Below are positions 6,211 through 12,187 of a DNA stretch of 15,297 nucleotides, piece by piece (the first letter of the stretch is position 1; each line of letters begins with the position of its first letter). Source of the DNA: JALNZF01 sp049793155. GTDB lineage: Bacteria > Nitrospirota > UBA9217. The stretch is from assembly GCA_049793155.1 (NCBI GenBank), contig JBARBN010000061.1:1-15297 (forward strand), written 5' to 3'. Under the pieces are notes generated by a model, which was not told the DNA's origin, ran no database searches, and was given only the letters and a program-made list of their open reading frames with translations. The translations under genes were made by a program, and so were the position numbers.

Positions 6211-7476
6211 ATGCCCTTTTTCGCAGGAGCAATCTTTATCAGCGAGGTCTACAAGAAGCCGGTTCTTGACCAGACGGGTGAAGAGATAGGGAAGCTCAAC
6301 GACATCGTCGTGGGTTTGGGCGAGCCCTTCCCTGCGGTAACCGCGGTGGTCATTTCTGCCGGCAAGGACACCTACCTTGTCCCCTGGGACACGATCAACC
6401 TCTTCAACCGGCGCGTCATCTCGGTGAATGCGCGTATTGACGCTTTGAAACCATCCGAGGTTGCTCCATCCGATATCCTCATATTCCGGGACCTTCTTGA
6501 CAAGCAGATCGTGGACATTAACGGCGCCAAACTGGTGCGCGTCAACGACCTCGAACTTGGAGATGTGAAAAGCAAACTCTGCCTGGTTGCCGCGGACATC
6601 GGTCTCCGCGGTCTGCTGCGGAGGCTCGGCGTTGAAAAACGCGGGGAAAAATTACTGGCCCTGTTCAAATACAAACTCCAGCACAAGCTTATTTCCTGGA
6701 CCTATGTCCAGACCGTGGAACCCAAGCTGACGCGGCTGACCCTGAGGGTCTCACGCCAGAAGGTTTCCAGCCTTCACCCGGCGGACCTTGCCGAGATCAT
6801 CAGCGATGCTTCTCAGAAAGAGCGGACGGCCATTTTCGGCAGTCTCGACGTGGACACGGCCGCCGGGGCGCTGCACGAGCTCGAACCACGGGTACAGGTT
6901 GACATCATCGACGACATGTCCAATGAACGGGCGTCCGATATCCTTGAACGTATGCCGCCTGACGAGGCTGCGGACGTGCTCGGCGACCTGCCCGAGGCCA
7001 AGGCGCAGGAACTCATCAACCTCATGGAGAAGGAAGAGGCCGAGGATGTTCAGGAACTCATGGAGCACGAGGACAACACGGCAGGCGGTCTCATGACCAC
7101 CGAATTCCTCTCATTCCCGCCCGACATGACCGTGGAAGAGGCGATCAAGGAACTGCGGCTGGAAGCGCCTGACGTGGAGACGATCTACTATCTTTATATC
7201 CTGGATCAGGACGAGCATGTTAACGGCGTCGTGTCTCTCAAGAATCTTATCCTCGCCATGCCGCAAACACTGCTGAGCGATATCATGCTCACGCCGGTCA
7301 AGACGCTTCCGTTGGATGCCGAACAAAAGGACGTGGCTGAGTTCGTCTCGAAGTACAACCTGCTTGCAGCTCCGGTTGTCGACGAACATAATGTCCTTCG
7401 CGGCATCGTGACGGTGGACGACGTGGTGGATTTCCTCCTGCCGACCGCATCACGTAAAAAGCGCCGCAAGAGATAA
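6211..7476 (+). CDS. Soluble PRC-barrel / MgtE N-domain / CBS-pair protein, probable magnesium-sensing regulator
   Basis: A 421-aa cytoplasmic protein. Residues 5-80 and about 88-150 look like two PRC-barrel repeats (VLDQTGEEIGKLNDIVVGLG; RDLLDKQIVDINGAKLVRVN). Residues 186-288 are an MgtE N-domain superhelix (SLHPADLAEIISD, then ERMPPDEAADVLGDLPEAKA). Two CBS domains follow: AGGLMTTEFLSFPPDMTVEEA through VSLKNLILA (about 291-349) and DIMLTPVKTLPLDAEQKDVA through GIVTVDDVVDFL (358-409). The protein ends in a basic tail (SRKKRRKR) where MgtE channels would continue into the plug helix and transmembrane domain, so it is the magnesium-sensing half of MgtE without the channel. In MgtE this half binds Mg2+ and closes the pore when the ion is plentiful. 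An Nramp-related transporter gene follows 54 bp downstream, so control of that transporter is the natural inference. Confidence 0.9.
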   Translation: MPFFAGAIFISEVYKKPVLDQTGEEIGKLNDIVVGLGEPFPAVTAVVISAGKDTYLVPWDTINLFNRRVISVNARIDALKPSEVAPSDILIFRDLLDKQIVDINGAKLVRVNDLELGDVKSKLCLVAADIGLRGLLRRLGVEKRGEKLLALFKYKLQHKLISWTYVQTVEPKLTRLTLRVSRQKVSSLHPADLAEIISDASQKERTAIFGSLDVDTAAGALHELEPRVQVDIIDDMSNERASDILERMPPDEAADVLGDLPEAKAQELINLMEKEEAEDVQELMEHEDNTAGGLMTTEFLSFPPDMTVEEAIKELRLEAPDVETIYYLYILDQDEHVNGVVSLKNLILAMPQTLLSDIMLTPVKTLPLDAEQKDVAEFVSKYNLLAAPVVDEHNVLRGIVTVDDVVDFLLPTASRKKRRKR

Positions 7477-7530
7477 ATAAGCAGTGCGTTTTTTCCTCCG
7501 TAAAAAAAGGAATAATGGCAGGACCTGTGT

Positions 7531-8754
7531 ATGTTCGATAAACGAAAAATTCTTATATTTCTCTCCGTGCTCGGACCGGGAATTATCACCGCGAATGTGG
7601 ACAACGATGCCGGGGGGATCGCCACGTATTCGGTTGCCGGGGCCCATTTCGGATATTCGCTGTTGTGGACACTGATCCCGATCACGGTTGCCCTTATCGT
7701 GGTGCAGGAGATGGTCGCGCGAATGGGCGTGGTGACAGGCAAGACGCTCGCCGATCTGATACGCGAAAATTTCGGGGTCCGAGCGACCTTTTTCCTCATG
7801 CTGAGCCTGCTTGTCGCGGACATGGGGAATACCGTCGCTGAGTTCGCCGGCTGGGCCTCGGCCATGGAGATCTTCGGCGTGAGCAAGTATCTCTCGGTGC
7901 CCATTGGAGCCTTTGCGGTGTGGCTGCTTGTTGTAAAGGGCACCTATCGATTTGTCGAGAGGATCTTTCTCATTGCATGCACGGTCTACTTTACTTACGC
8001 GGTCTCAGCATATCTGGTCCATCCCCCCTGGGGACAGATTATGCTCGACACGGTAAAGCCTTCCTTTGATTTTAAGGCGTCCTATCTGATGATGCTCATT
8101 GGAGTGGTCGGCACAACCATCGCGCCATGGATGCAGTTCTATCTTCAGTCCGCGGTGGTGGAAAAAAACATTAAAGTGGAGAATTACGAAGCATCGCGCA
8201 TGGACGTGATCGTCGGCTGCTTTATGACGGACGTCGTGGCGTTTTTTATCATCGTCGCTTGCGCTGCGACCATGTTTGTGAAAGGCATAAGGATAACCGA
8301 TGCCAAAGACGCGGCCGTCTCCCTTGCACCGCTCGCCGGGAAGTATGCTTCTGTTCTTTTTGCGATAGGTCTTGCGAACGCCTCGCTCTTCGCCGCATCT
8401 ATCCTGCCTTTGGCGACAGCCTACTATGTGTGTGAAGGAATGGGGTGGGAGTCAGGCGTAGATAAAAACTTTAAAACAGCGCCGCAGTTCATGTGGCTTT
8501 ATACCGGAATTATCGCGATCGGGGCGATTATCATTCTTATTCCGAACGCGCCCCTTATCCCGATCATGCTTATATCACAAGTGGTGAACGGCGTCATGCT
8601 GCCGCCCGTGCTCATATTTATGCTCCTTTTGATCAACAAAAAGGAGCTTATGGGGGAATACATCAACTCGAAAATGTTCGATATCATCGCCTGGGCTACG
8701 GTCGTGGTCATGATTGTATTGACGCTGGCACTGGTTGTAACGAGCTTCTTATAA
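7531..8754 (+). CDS. Nramp-family transporter, probably Mg2+-type (NRMT-like)
   Basis: A 407-aa inner-membrane protein with about 11 hydrophobic helices and the SLC11/Nramp fold. TM1 is GPGIITANVDNDAGGIATYS (15-34), where the canonical metal-site motif D-P-G-N reads D26-A27-G28-G29: the Asp is kept and the Asn is Gly. TM6 is GTTIAPWMQFYLQS (194-207), where canonical M-P-H-N reads A198-P-W-M201: the Met ligand is Ala. In classical Mn2+/Fe2+ transporters the Met favours transition metals. Its loss together with the Asn matches my knowledge of Nramp-related Mg2+ transporters described in clostridia and Eggerthella. The gene lies directly after the MgtE-like sensor protein, which strengthens magnesium as substrate. 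It ends one base from the convergent queC gene. Manganese or another divalent ion is not excluded. Confidence 0.88.
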   Translation: MFDKRKILIFLSVLGPGIITANVDNDAGGIATYSVAGAHFGYSLLWTLIPITVALIVVQEMVARMGVVTGKTLADLIRENFGVRATFFLMLSLLVADMGNTVAEFAGWASAMEIFGVSKYLSVPIGAFAVWLLVVKGTYRFVERIFLIACTVYFTYAVSAYLVHPPWGQIMLDTVKPSFDFKASYLMMLIGVVGTTIAPWMQFYLQSAVVEKNIKVENYEASRMDVIVGCFMTDVVAFFIIVACAATMFVKGIRITDAKDAAVSLAPLAGKYASVLFAIGLANASLFAASILPLATAYYVCEGMGWESGVDKNFKTAPQFMWLYTGIIAIGAIIILIPNAPLIPIMLISQVVNGVMLPPVLIFMLLLINKKELMGEYINSKMFDIIAWATVVVMIVLTLALVVTSFL

Positions 8755-8755
8755 A

Positions 8756-9460
8756 TCAGGTTCCGGTTTTATCGTAAGGGATCGGATCGTCCACTCCTGC
8801 CTCTTTGAATCCCTTCAGCCGCAATGCACAACTTTCGCATCTGCCGCATGCCCGGTCGTTGTTTTGGTAACAGCTCCAGCTCAGGTGAAGTGGAGCGACC
8901 CGCTTAATGCCTTCTTTCACGATGGCAGACTTCTTGAGATGGATGAGGGGTGTGACGATCTCGATCCGCGTTTCCGGTTTTGTTCCCGTCTCGATGACCT
9001 TGTTGAATGCCCGATAGAACACCTCGCGGCAGTCAGGATAGCCTGAGCTGTCCTCTTCGACGGCGCCGATGAAGATCTTCGTCGCACCGATGACCTCTGC
9101 CCAGGAAACGGCGATGGAAAGAAGATGGGCGTTACGGAAAGGGACATAGGTTGTGGGGATGGAGGAAGTTGGGAGTTCAGAGTTCGGAGTTCGGAGTTCG
9201 GCTATGACAGGAATTGGAATGTTGGTGTCCGTGAGGCTTGAGCCGCCGATCACCTTCAAATGCTCAATGTTGACCGTAAGGCGTTTTTCGGCATTGTAAT
9301 GATCAGCTATCTCATTGAACGCCTGCAGTTCCCTGGCTTCGGTCCTCTGTCCATAGTTCACGTGCAGGAATGCCAGCCGGTATTCTTCGTCCGCTACGGC
9401 CGCCGTGACACAACTGTCCATGCCTCCGCTCACGAGAACAATTGCAAGTTCGCTCTTCAT
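8756..9460 (-). CDS. queC: 7-cyano-7-deazaguanine synthase QueC
   Basis: Converts 7-carboxy-7-deazaguanine to preQ0 with ammonia and ATP in the queuosine/deazapurine pathway. At 234 aa it has the PP-loop SGGMDS (residues 11-16), FLHVNYGQRTEAREL (31-45), TTYVPFRNAHLLSIAVSWAEV (103-123), GAVEEDSSGYPDCREVFYRA (132-151) and the C-terminal zinc site with C197, C205, C208 and C211 (WSCYQNNDRACGRCESC). Between LTDTNIPIP and IPTTYVP, about residues 87-100, a short Leu/Thr/Pro/Ser-rich segment is encoded by a 7-nt tandem repeat. This is a variable loop in QueC, so activity is probably retained. No queD, queE or queF gene is in the window. No good Shine-Dalgarno is seen before ATG 9460. The gene lies downstream of the DUF1858 and zinc-ribbon genes, after 146 bp. 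Confidence 0.95.
   Translation of the reverse strand: MKSELAIVLVSGGMDSCVTAAVADEEYRLAFLHVNYGQRTEARELQAFNEIADHYNAEKRLTVNIEHLKVIGGSSLTDTNIPIPVIAELRTPNSELPTSSIPTTYVPFRNAHLLSIAVSWAEVIGATKIFIGAVEEDSSGYPDCREVFYRAFNKVIETGTKPETRIEIVTPLIHLKKSAIVKEGIKRVAPLHLSWSCYQNNDRACGRCESCALRLKGFKEAGVDDPIPYDKTGT
9164..9201. repeat. 7-nt tandem repeat (GAACTCC) inside queC
   Basis: On the coding (minus) strand the unit GAACTCC is repeated about five times with small changes (GAACTCC, GAACTCC, GAACTCT, GAACTCCC, AACTTCC). Because 7 is not a multiple of 3, successive units are read in different frames, giving the peptide ELRTPNSELPTS. The tract keeps the reading frame open. Confidence 0.85.
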
Positions 9461-9606
9461 GAACGTAGTCTACCAGTATCGTGCCGGAAATTCTACAGCT
9501 TTTTAGCGCGATGGGACGAACGAGAAACGAGGGACGAGTCGTAAAGCGAGATGTTGCATCGTATCCAGGGAGCGAATCGAACTGTCGTTCATCGTCTTTC
9601 GTTGAT
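9461..9606. repeat. 146-bp gap before queC with degenerate ACGAG-type repeats
   Basis: No gene is seen. 9513-9538 (GGGACGAACGAGAAACGAGG...) consists of degenerate ACGA/GGACGAG units. A loosely complementary CTTTCGTTGATTC region lies at 9597-9608. These look like remnants of a short dispersed repeat. Confidence 0.45.
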
Positions 9607-9744
9607 TCAATGCGCCCCGTGTATGAGCATGGGGAGACATCGTGTGCAGACGACCTTTTCTTCACCCTCATGATAGCAGGGGAGGTACACCCTGGTCTTG
9701 TCGTCAGTTCCGCACACAAAACATTTGATCTCTTTGCCGGCCAT
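9607..9744 (-). CDS. Small zinc-ribbon-like protein (45 aa)
   Basis: A 45-residue protein beginning MAGKEIKCFVCGTDDKTRVY and ending CTRCLPMLIHGAH. Two C-x-x-C knuckles, C8/C11 and C33/C36, with an extra C23 and H25 between them, suggest one bound zinc or another metal/redox centre. No function can be assigned. The start ATG lies one base after the stop of the DUF1858 gene (TAA-C-ATG), with GGGGA about 6 nt upstream, so the two are almost certainly co-transcribed and translationally coupled. Shared control by the Crp/Fnr-type promoter upstream follows. Confidence 0.8.
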   Translation of the reverse strand: MAGKEIKCFVCGTDDKTRVYLPCYHEGEEKVVCTRCLPMLIHGAH

Positions 9745-9745
9745 G

Positions 9746-9961
9746 TTATTCCCCCAACGCCGCGTTGACCTCAGCGACGATCTTGTTCGGGTCGAGATTG
9801 TGCATCATCGAGCCAAAGGACAACGATTCCACATTGATCCCCGCGCAGGTGAAACACCCGTTGCCGAAATATTTCTCGATGACAGCCTTGGCCGCCGGGC
9901 TCATGCGTATCACGTCGCCGATGAGCGTATCCTTTGTGACTGTTTTCTTTTCTGTTACCAT
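9746..9961 (-). CDS. DUF1858 redox-disulfide domain protein
   Basis: A 71-aa protein made almost wholly of a DUF1858 domain: TLIGDVIRMSPAAKAVIEKY (12-31), then the C-x-x-C of GNGCFTCAG (C36, C39), then a second short helical part ending IVAEVNAALGE. DUF1858 is annotated as the hybrid-cluster-protein-associated redox disulfide domain, found fused or adjacent to redox proteins in anaerobes. The C-x-x-C probably does thiol-disulfide exchange; the partner is unknown. The start at 9961 is fixed by a strong Shine-Dalgarno (AAAGGAGGG, 4 nt upstream); the longer frame to 10033 would run through that site and the operator. The upstream promoter has class II Crp/Fnr geometry. Confidence 0.88.
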   Translation of the reverse strand: MVTEKKTVTKDTLIGDVIRMSPAAKAVIEKYFGNGCFTCAGINVESLSFGSMMHNLDPNKIVAEVNAALGE

Positions 9962-9965
9962 AGTG

Positions 9966-9974
9966 CCCTCCTTT
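9966..9974 (-). promoter_or_regulatory. Shine-Dalgarno deciding the DUF1858 start
   Basis: AAAGGAGGG on the minus strand, 4 nt before the ATG at 9961-9959. Near-ideal match. Confidence 0.9.
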
Positions 9975-9991
9975 GATATTTTGTTAGATAT

Positions 9992-10035
9992 ACTATACCA
10001 CGACTGCCCTGAAGGCGATATGACCTGCGTCATAT
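9992..10035 (-). promoter_or_regulatory. Class II Crp/Fnr-type promoter of the DUF1858 operon
   Basis: A palindrome, ATATGAC-CTGC-GTCATAT (10018-10035), has the TGA-N6-TCA core of Crp/Fnr sites. On the minus strand a -10 box TATAGT occupies 9997-9992. If its last base is -7, the palindrome centre falls at exactly -41.5, where class II Crp/Fnr activators replace the -35 contact. No good -35 hexamer is present, as expected for an activator-dependent promoter. Confidence 0.72.
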
Positions 10036-10059
10036 AAGGATAGGTGGTTAAATGAAGGT

Positions 10060-10121
10060 ATTTAGGCTTAAGGGGGTTGGACTAAAGGGGAAAACTTAAT
10101 CACTTCAGCCTTCAGCTTAAA
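10060..10121. repeat. Copy 2 of the GGCTGAAG / CTTCAGCC intergenic repeat family
   Basis: TTTAGGCTTAAGG (from 10061) and TTGGACTAAAGGGG are followed by complementary CACTTCAGCCTTCAGCTTAAAA (10101-10122). Together they form an imperfect hairpin. It lies between the DUF1858 promoter and the pseudopilin promoter. Confidence 0.65.
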
Positions 10122-10138
10122 AACCGCAATCACGATTA

Positions 10139-10168
10139 TTGACTTGATCCGCCTTATTCTGGTATTAT
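10139..10168 (+). promoter_or_regulatory. Promoter placing the pseudopilin mRNA start at its ATG
   Basis: TTGACT (10139-10144), 18-nt spacer, TATTAT (10163-10168). The predicted transcription start is 10174-10176, coinciding with ATG 10174, which has no Shine-Dalgarno. This suggests a leaderless transcript. Confidence 0.5.
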
Positions 10169-10173
10169 CGATC

Positions 10174-10761
10174 ATGCAACTGTTCCGAAATTCGCGCGGT
10201 TTTGCTTACATTGCCCTGCTCGTGGCCATCGTGATCATCGGGATCAGCCTTGGCGCTGCCGGCAAGTACTGGAGCAACGTGGTCCTCAGGGACAAGGAGG
10301 AAGAGCTGCTTTTCAGGGGAGACCAGTACCGAACGGCGATCGAGCGGTACTATAAAGCGGTTCCCGGCTTGGCCCAGTATCCGAGCAGTATCGATGATCT
10401 GCTCATGGACAGCCGGACGCCGGCGGGCATGCGTCACCTGCGCCAACGTTACAAAGACCCGATCTCAGGCGAGGATTTTGTGGAGATCAGGAACACGGTC
10501 ACCAGACGCATCATCGGCGTGAACAGCCCGAGTGACAAGCAGCCGCTCAAACAGGCGAATTTCCCGGACATATATGGTAATCTTCAATCTTTCCCCCGTG
10601 CCGGTTTTCCGACGGACGGTAATGACTTCATAGGGAAAAGCAAATATAGCGAGTGGTTGTTCGTCTCCAGCATCCCGGAGGTGGTACCTGGCGCTGCCAC
10701 CAGCGGTCTTCCCGTCCGCCCTGGTCTTGAAAATATTCAAATACAGGCCCCGCTACGTTAG
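10174..10761 (+). CDS. Prepilin-type (pseudopilin) protein of a type II secretion / type IV pilus-like system
   Basis: A 195-aa protein with a type IV prepilin N-terminus: short basic leader MQLFRNSRG, then a hydrophobic helix FAYIALLVAIVIIGISLGAAG (residues 10-30). Cleavage by a prepilin peptidase would follow G9. The +5 Glu that most pilins carry is Ala here, a feature shared with some minor pseudopilins such as GspK. After the helix comes RDKEEELLFRGDQYRTAIERYY, a conserved region of a pseudopilin family found in metal- and sulfate-reducing bacteria, then YPSSIDDLL and RHLRQRYKDPISG. The C-terminal part is proline-rich and unassigned. The frame is open to a TTG at 10144, but ATG 10174 fits the leader length and the promoter. 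No other secretion or pilus gene is in the window, so this looks like an isolated minor component. Confidence 0.82.
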   Translation: MQLFRNSRGFAYIALLVAIVIIGISLGAAGKYWSNVVLRDKEEELLFRGDQYRTAIERYYKAVPGLAQYPSSIDDLLMDSRTPAGMRHLRQRYKDPISGEDFVEIRNTVTRRIIGVNSPSDKQPLKQANFPDIYGNLQSFPRAGFPTDGNDFIGKSKYSEWLFVSSIPEVVPGAATSGLPVRPGLENIQIQAPLR

Positions 10762-10818
10762 CTCAAATTCCGAATTCACAAGGGATGATCCTGATAGATA
10801 TTCCTTGATTCTACTGTA

Positions 10819-10862
10819 CTATGAGCTATGTCATAGGAGTCCGGGGCGGGGTGCGATATACT
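10819..10862 (+). promoter_or_regulatory. Class II Crp/Fnr-type promoter of the four-helix membrane protein gene
   Basis: CTATGAGCTATGTCATAG (10819-10836) carries the TGA-N6-TCA core and matches the 10019-10034 site at 13 of 16 positions. The -10 box TATACT occupies 10857-10862, putting the palindrome centre at -41.5. The predicted start is near 10869, about 120 nt before ATG 10990; the leader contains a repeat copy. Confidence 0.72.
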
Positions 10863-10878
10863 TCAGGGGTAGCAGGGG

Positions 10879-10947
10879 ATAGGCTGAAGGGAGATAGACT
10901 GAAGGTAGAAGGGTTTTAAACTTCAGCCTTCATCCTACAACCTGAAG
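10879..10947. repeat. Copy 3 of the GGCTGAAG / CTTCAGCC intergenic repeat family
   Basis: ATAGGCTGAAGGGAGATAGA, CTGAAGGTAGAAGG and then complementary CTTCAGCCTTCATCCTACAA with CCTGAAG form an imperfect hairpin. It would lie in the 5' leader of the following gene if the predicted start is right. Confidence 0.65.
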
Positions 10948-10989
10948 CAAACCTATAAATCTGAACCAAACCATAGGAGGCACTTTTCA

Positions 10990-11403
10990 ATGGACAAGTT
11001 CGTAAAAGGGTTTATCGTCATGAGTGTCGTGTATCTTGGCATTGCAGCCGTCATGGGGATCGTTATGCTCGCGAACCCGAATGTGATTGCGCTCAAGTTC
11101 GTTCACTCACATCTAAATATGCTCGGTTGGGTATCGATGATGATCTACGGAGTGGGGTATCATATCCTGCCGCGATTCATGGGCAGGACGCTTTACAGCA
11201 ATAGGATCGGTGAGGCACAGTTCTATCTGGCGAATATCTCTCTGGTGGCCATGCTCCTGTTCTACGCCCTGAACGTCTACGATCCGAGCGATCTGTACCG
11301 GACCATTACCGTGGTATCCGGTGCGGTCCAGGCGCTCGCCATATTCCTCTTCCTCTACAATATGCTGATGACGCTGCTTACCAAGGTTGAACAGCCGCAT
11401 TAA
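10990..11403 (+). CDS. Four-helix membrane protein resembling part of haem-copper oxidase subunit I
   Basis: A 137-aa inner-membrane protein with four predicted helices (about 7-27, 43-62, 76-96, 108-130). The stretch FVHSHLNMLGWVSMMIYGVGYHILPRFMGR (residues 37-66), with H39, H41 and H58, resembles a helix pair of cbb3/NorB-type subunit I, where such histidines bind haem. The full oxidase core has twelve helices, so this is a mini-version or a stand-alone relative; it may bind haem but cannot be a complete oxidase. The start at ATG 10990 follows AGGAGG at 10975-10980. Its promoter has a Crp/Fnr-type site like that of the DUF1858 operon, which suggests a role in the response to low oxygen or nitric oxide. 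Function is inferred from context only. Confidence 0.75.
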   Translation: MDKFVKGFIVMSVVYLGIAAVMGIVMLANPNVIALKFVHSHLNMLGWVSMMIYGVGYHILPRFMGRTLYSNRIGEAQFYLANISLVAMLLFYALNVYDPSDLYRTITVVSGAVQALAIFLFLYNMLMTLLTKVEQPH

Positions 11404-11431
11404 AGAGGGAGACCAGTATCCAGCAGACAGA

Positions 11432-11484
11432 GGTCAGAAGTCAGAAGTTTCGGTCTGTGAAAGGCACGCAGAGTTCGCAGAGAA
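11432..11484. repeat. Short degenerate repeats downstream of the four-helix gene
   Basis: GGTCAGAAGTCAGAAG (11432-11447) is a GTCAGAA direct repeat. GGCACGCAGAGTTCGCAGAG (11463-11482) contains a doubled CGCAGAG unit. Both look like fragments of dispersed intergenic repeats. The gap 11404-11508 has no other feature. Confidence 0.5.
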
Positions 11485-11508
11485 AATCCAAATGCATGTG
11501 ATGGCCTT

Positions 11509-12180
11509 TTACGATGATAATCTCATCAGGCCTTCACGGTTCTTGATAATGATCTTCCCGTCCGCATCCATCACCAGCCCGTCTTTTTTGAACTTGCTGA
11601 AGGTGCGGATCGAGGTCTCGACCGTGGTCCCGACCATGTCGGCCACATCCTGCTTGGTGAGCCGCATATCGATCATCAGCCCTTCGCGAGTCTCCACCCC
11701 GACCTTGTTTCCGAGTTTGAGCAAAAGCGCCGCGATCCTCGCCTCAACACGCTCGAGGGCGATGTTCTTAAGCGTGTCGAAGGAACTCTTCATCCGATCG
11801 CCAAGTTGGAGTGCAATGAAGTACATGAGGTTGGGGAACCGGTCAACAAGCCGCATGAGGTTTTTCCGGGATATTTTCAGGATCTCCGAGTCTTCCATGG
11901 CAACGGCATTCGCCGGGTAGGGGAAGTTCCGCAAGACCGCTACGCCGCCGAAGATGTCATAGGGGGAGATGATCTCGAGGATTATCTCTTTGCCGTCGTG
12001 GGAGATCTTGGTTACCTTTACCTTGCCTGTTGATACGATGTAAAACCACTCCGGCGCGTCGCCCTCCGTGAAGATATCGTCTTTTTTCCGGAACTCGACC
12101 GTAGTAATGTAATTTGACAGCTCTTTGAGCTCCTCATCCGAGAGGTTCTTGAAGAGGTCGATCTTTTTAAGATTTATCAT
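11509..12180 (-). CDS. Crp/Fnr-family transcriptional regulator
   Basis: A 223-aa regulator. The N-terminal cyclic-nucleotide-binding-like beta-roll covers about 5-115 (KIDLFKNLSDEELKEL; EGDAPEWFYIVSTGKVKVTK; GGVAVLRNFPYPANAVA), followed by the dimer helix (about 118-145) and a winged helix with LTKQDVADMVGTTVETSIRTFSKFKKDGLV (174-203). The recognition helix has E188 and R192 in the E-x-x-x-R spacing of Crp and Fnr, consistent with binding a TGA-N6-TCA site. There are no cysteines at all, so it cannot carry an Fnr-type [4Fe-4S] cluster; a DNR-like haem sensor or other ligand is possible. It is transcribed convergently towards the four-helix gene and probably controls the two matching promoters nearby. 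A perfect -10 lies directly before the ATG, so the message may be leaderless. Confidence 0.92.
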   Translation of the reverse strand: MINLKKIDLFKNLSDEELKELSNYITTVEFRKKDDIFTEGDAPEWFYIVSTGKVKVTKISHDGKEIILEIISPYDIFGGVAVLRNFPYPANAVAMEDSEILKISRKNLMRLVDRFPNLMYFIALQLGDRMKSSFDTLKNIALERVEARIAALLLKLGNKVGVETREGLMIDMRLTKQDVADMVGTTVETSIRTFSKFKKDGLVMDADGKIIIKNREGLMRLSS

Positions 12181-12187
12181 GGGCGCT

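Noticed and set aside
7206..7943. 245-residue open frame on the minus strand
   Set aside because: It spans the junction of the MgtE-like and Nramp genes in antisense; both of those have clear domain signatures.
9312..9719. Minus-strand frame of 135 residues across the 5' end of queC and the gap
   Set aside because: It overlaps the queC start and the zinc-ribbon gene in another frame; no domain is visible.
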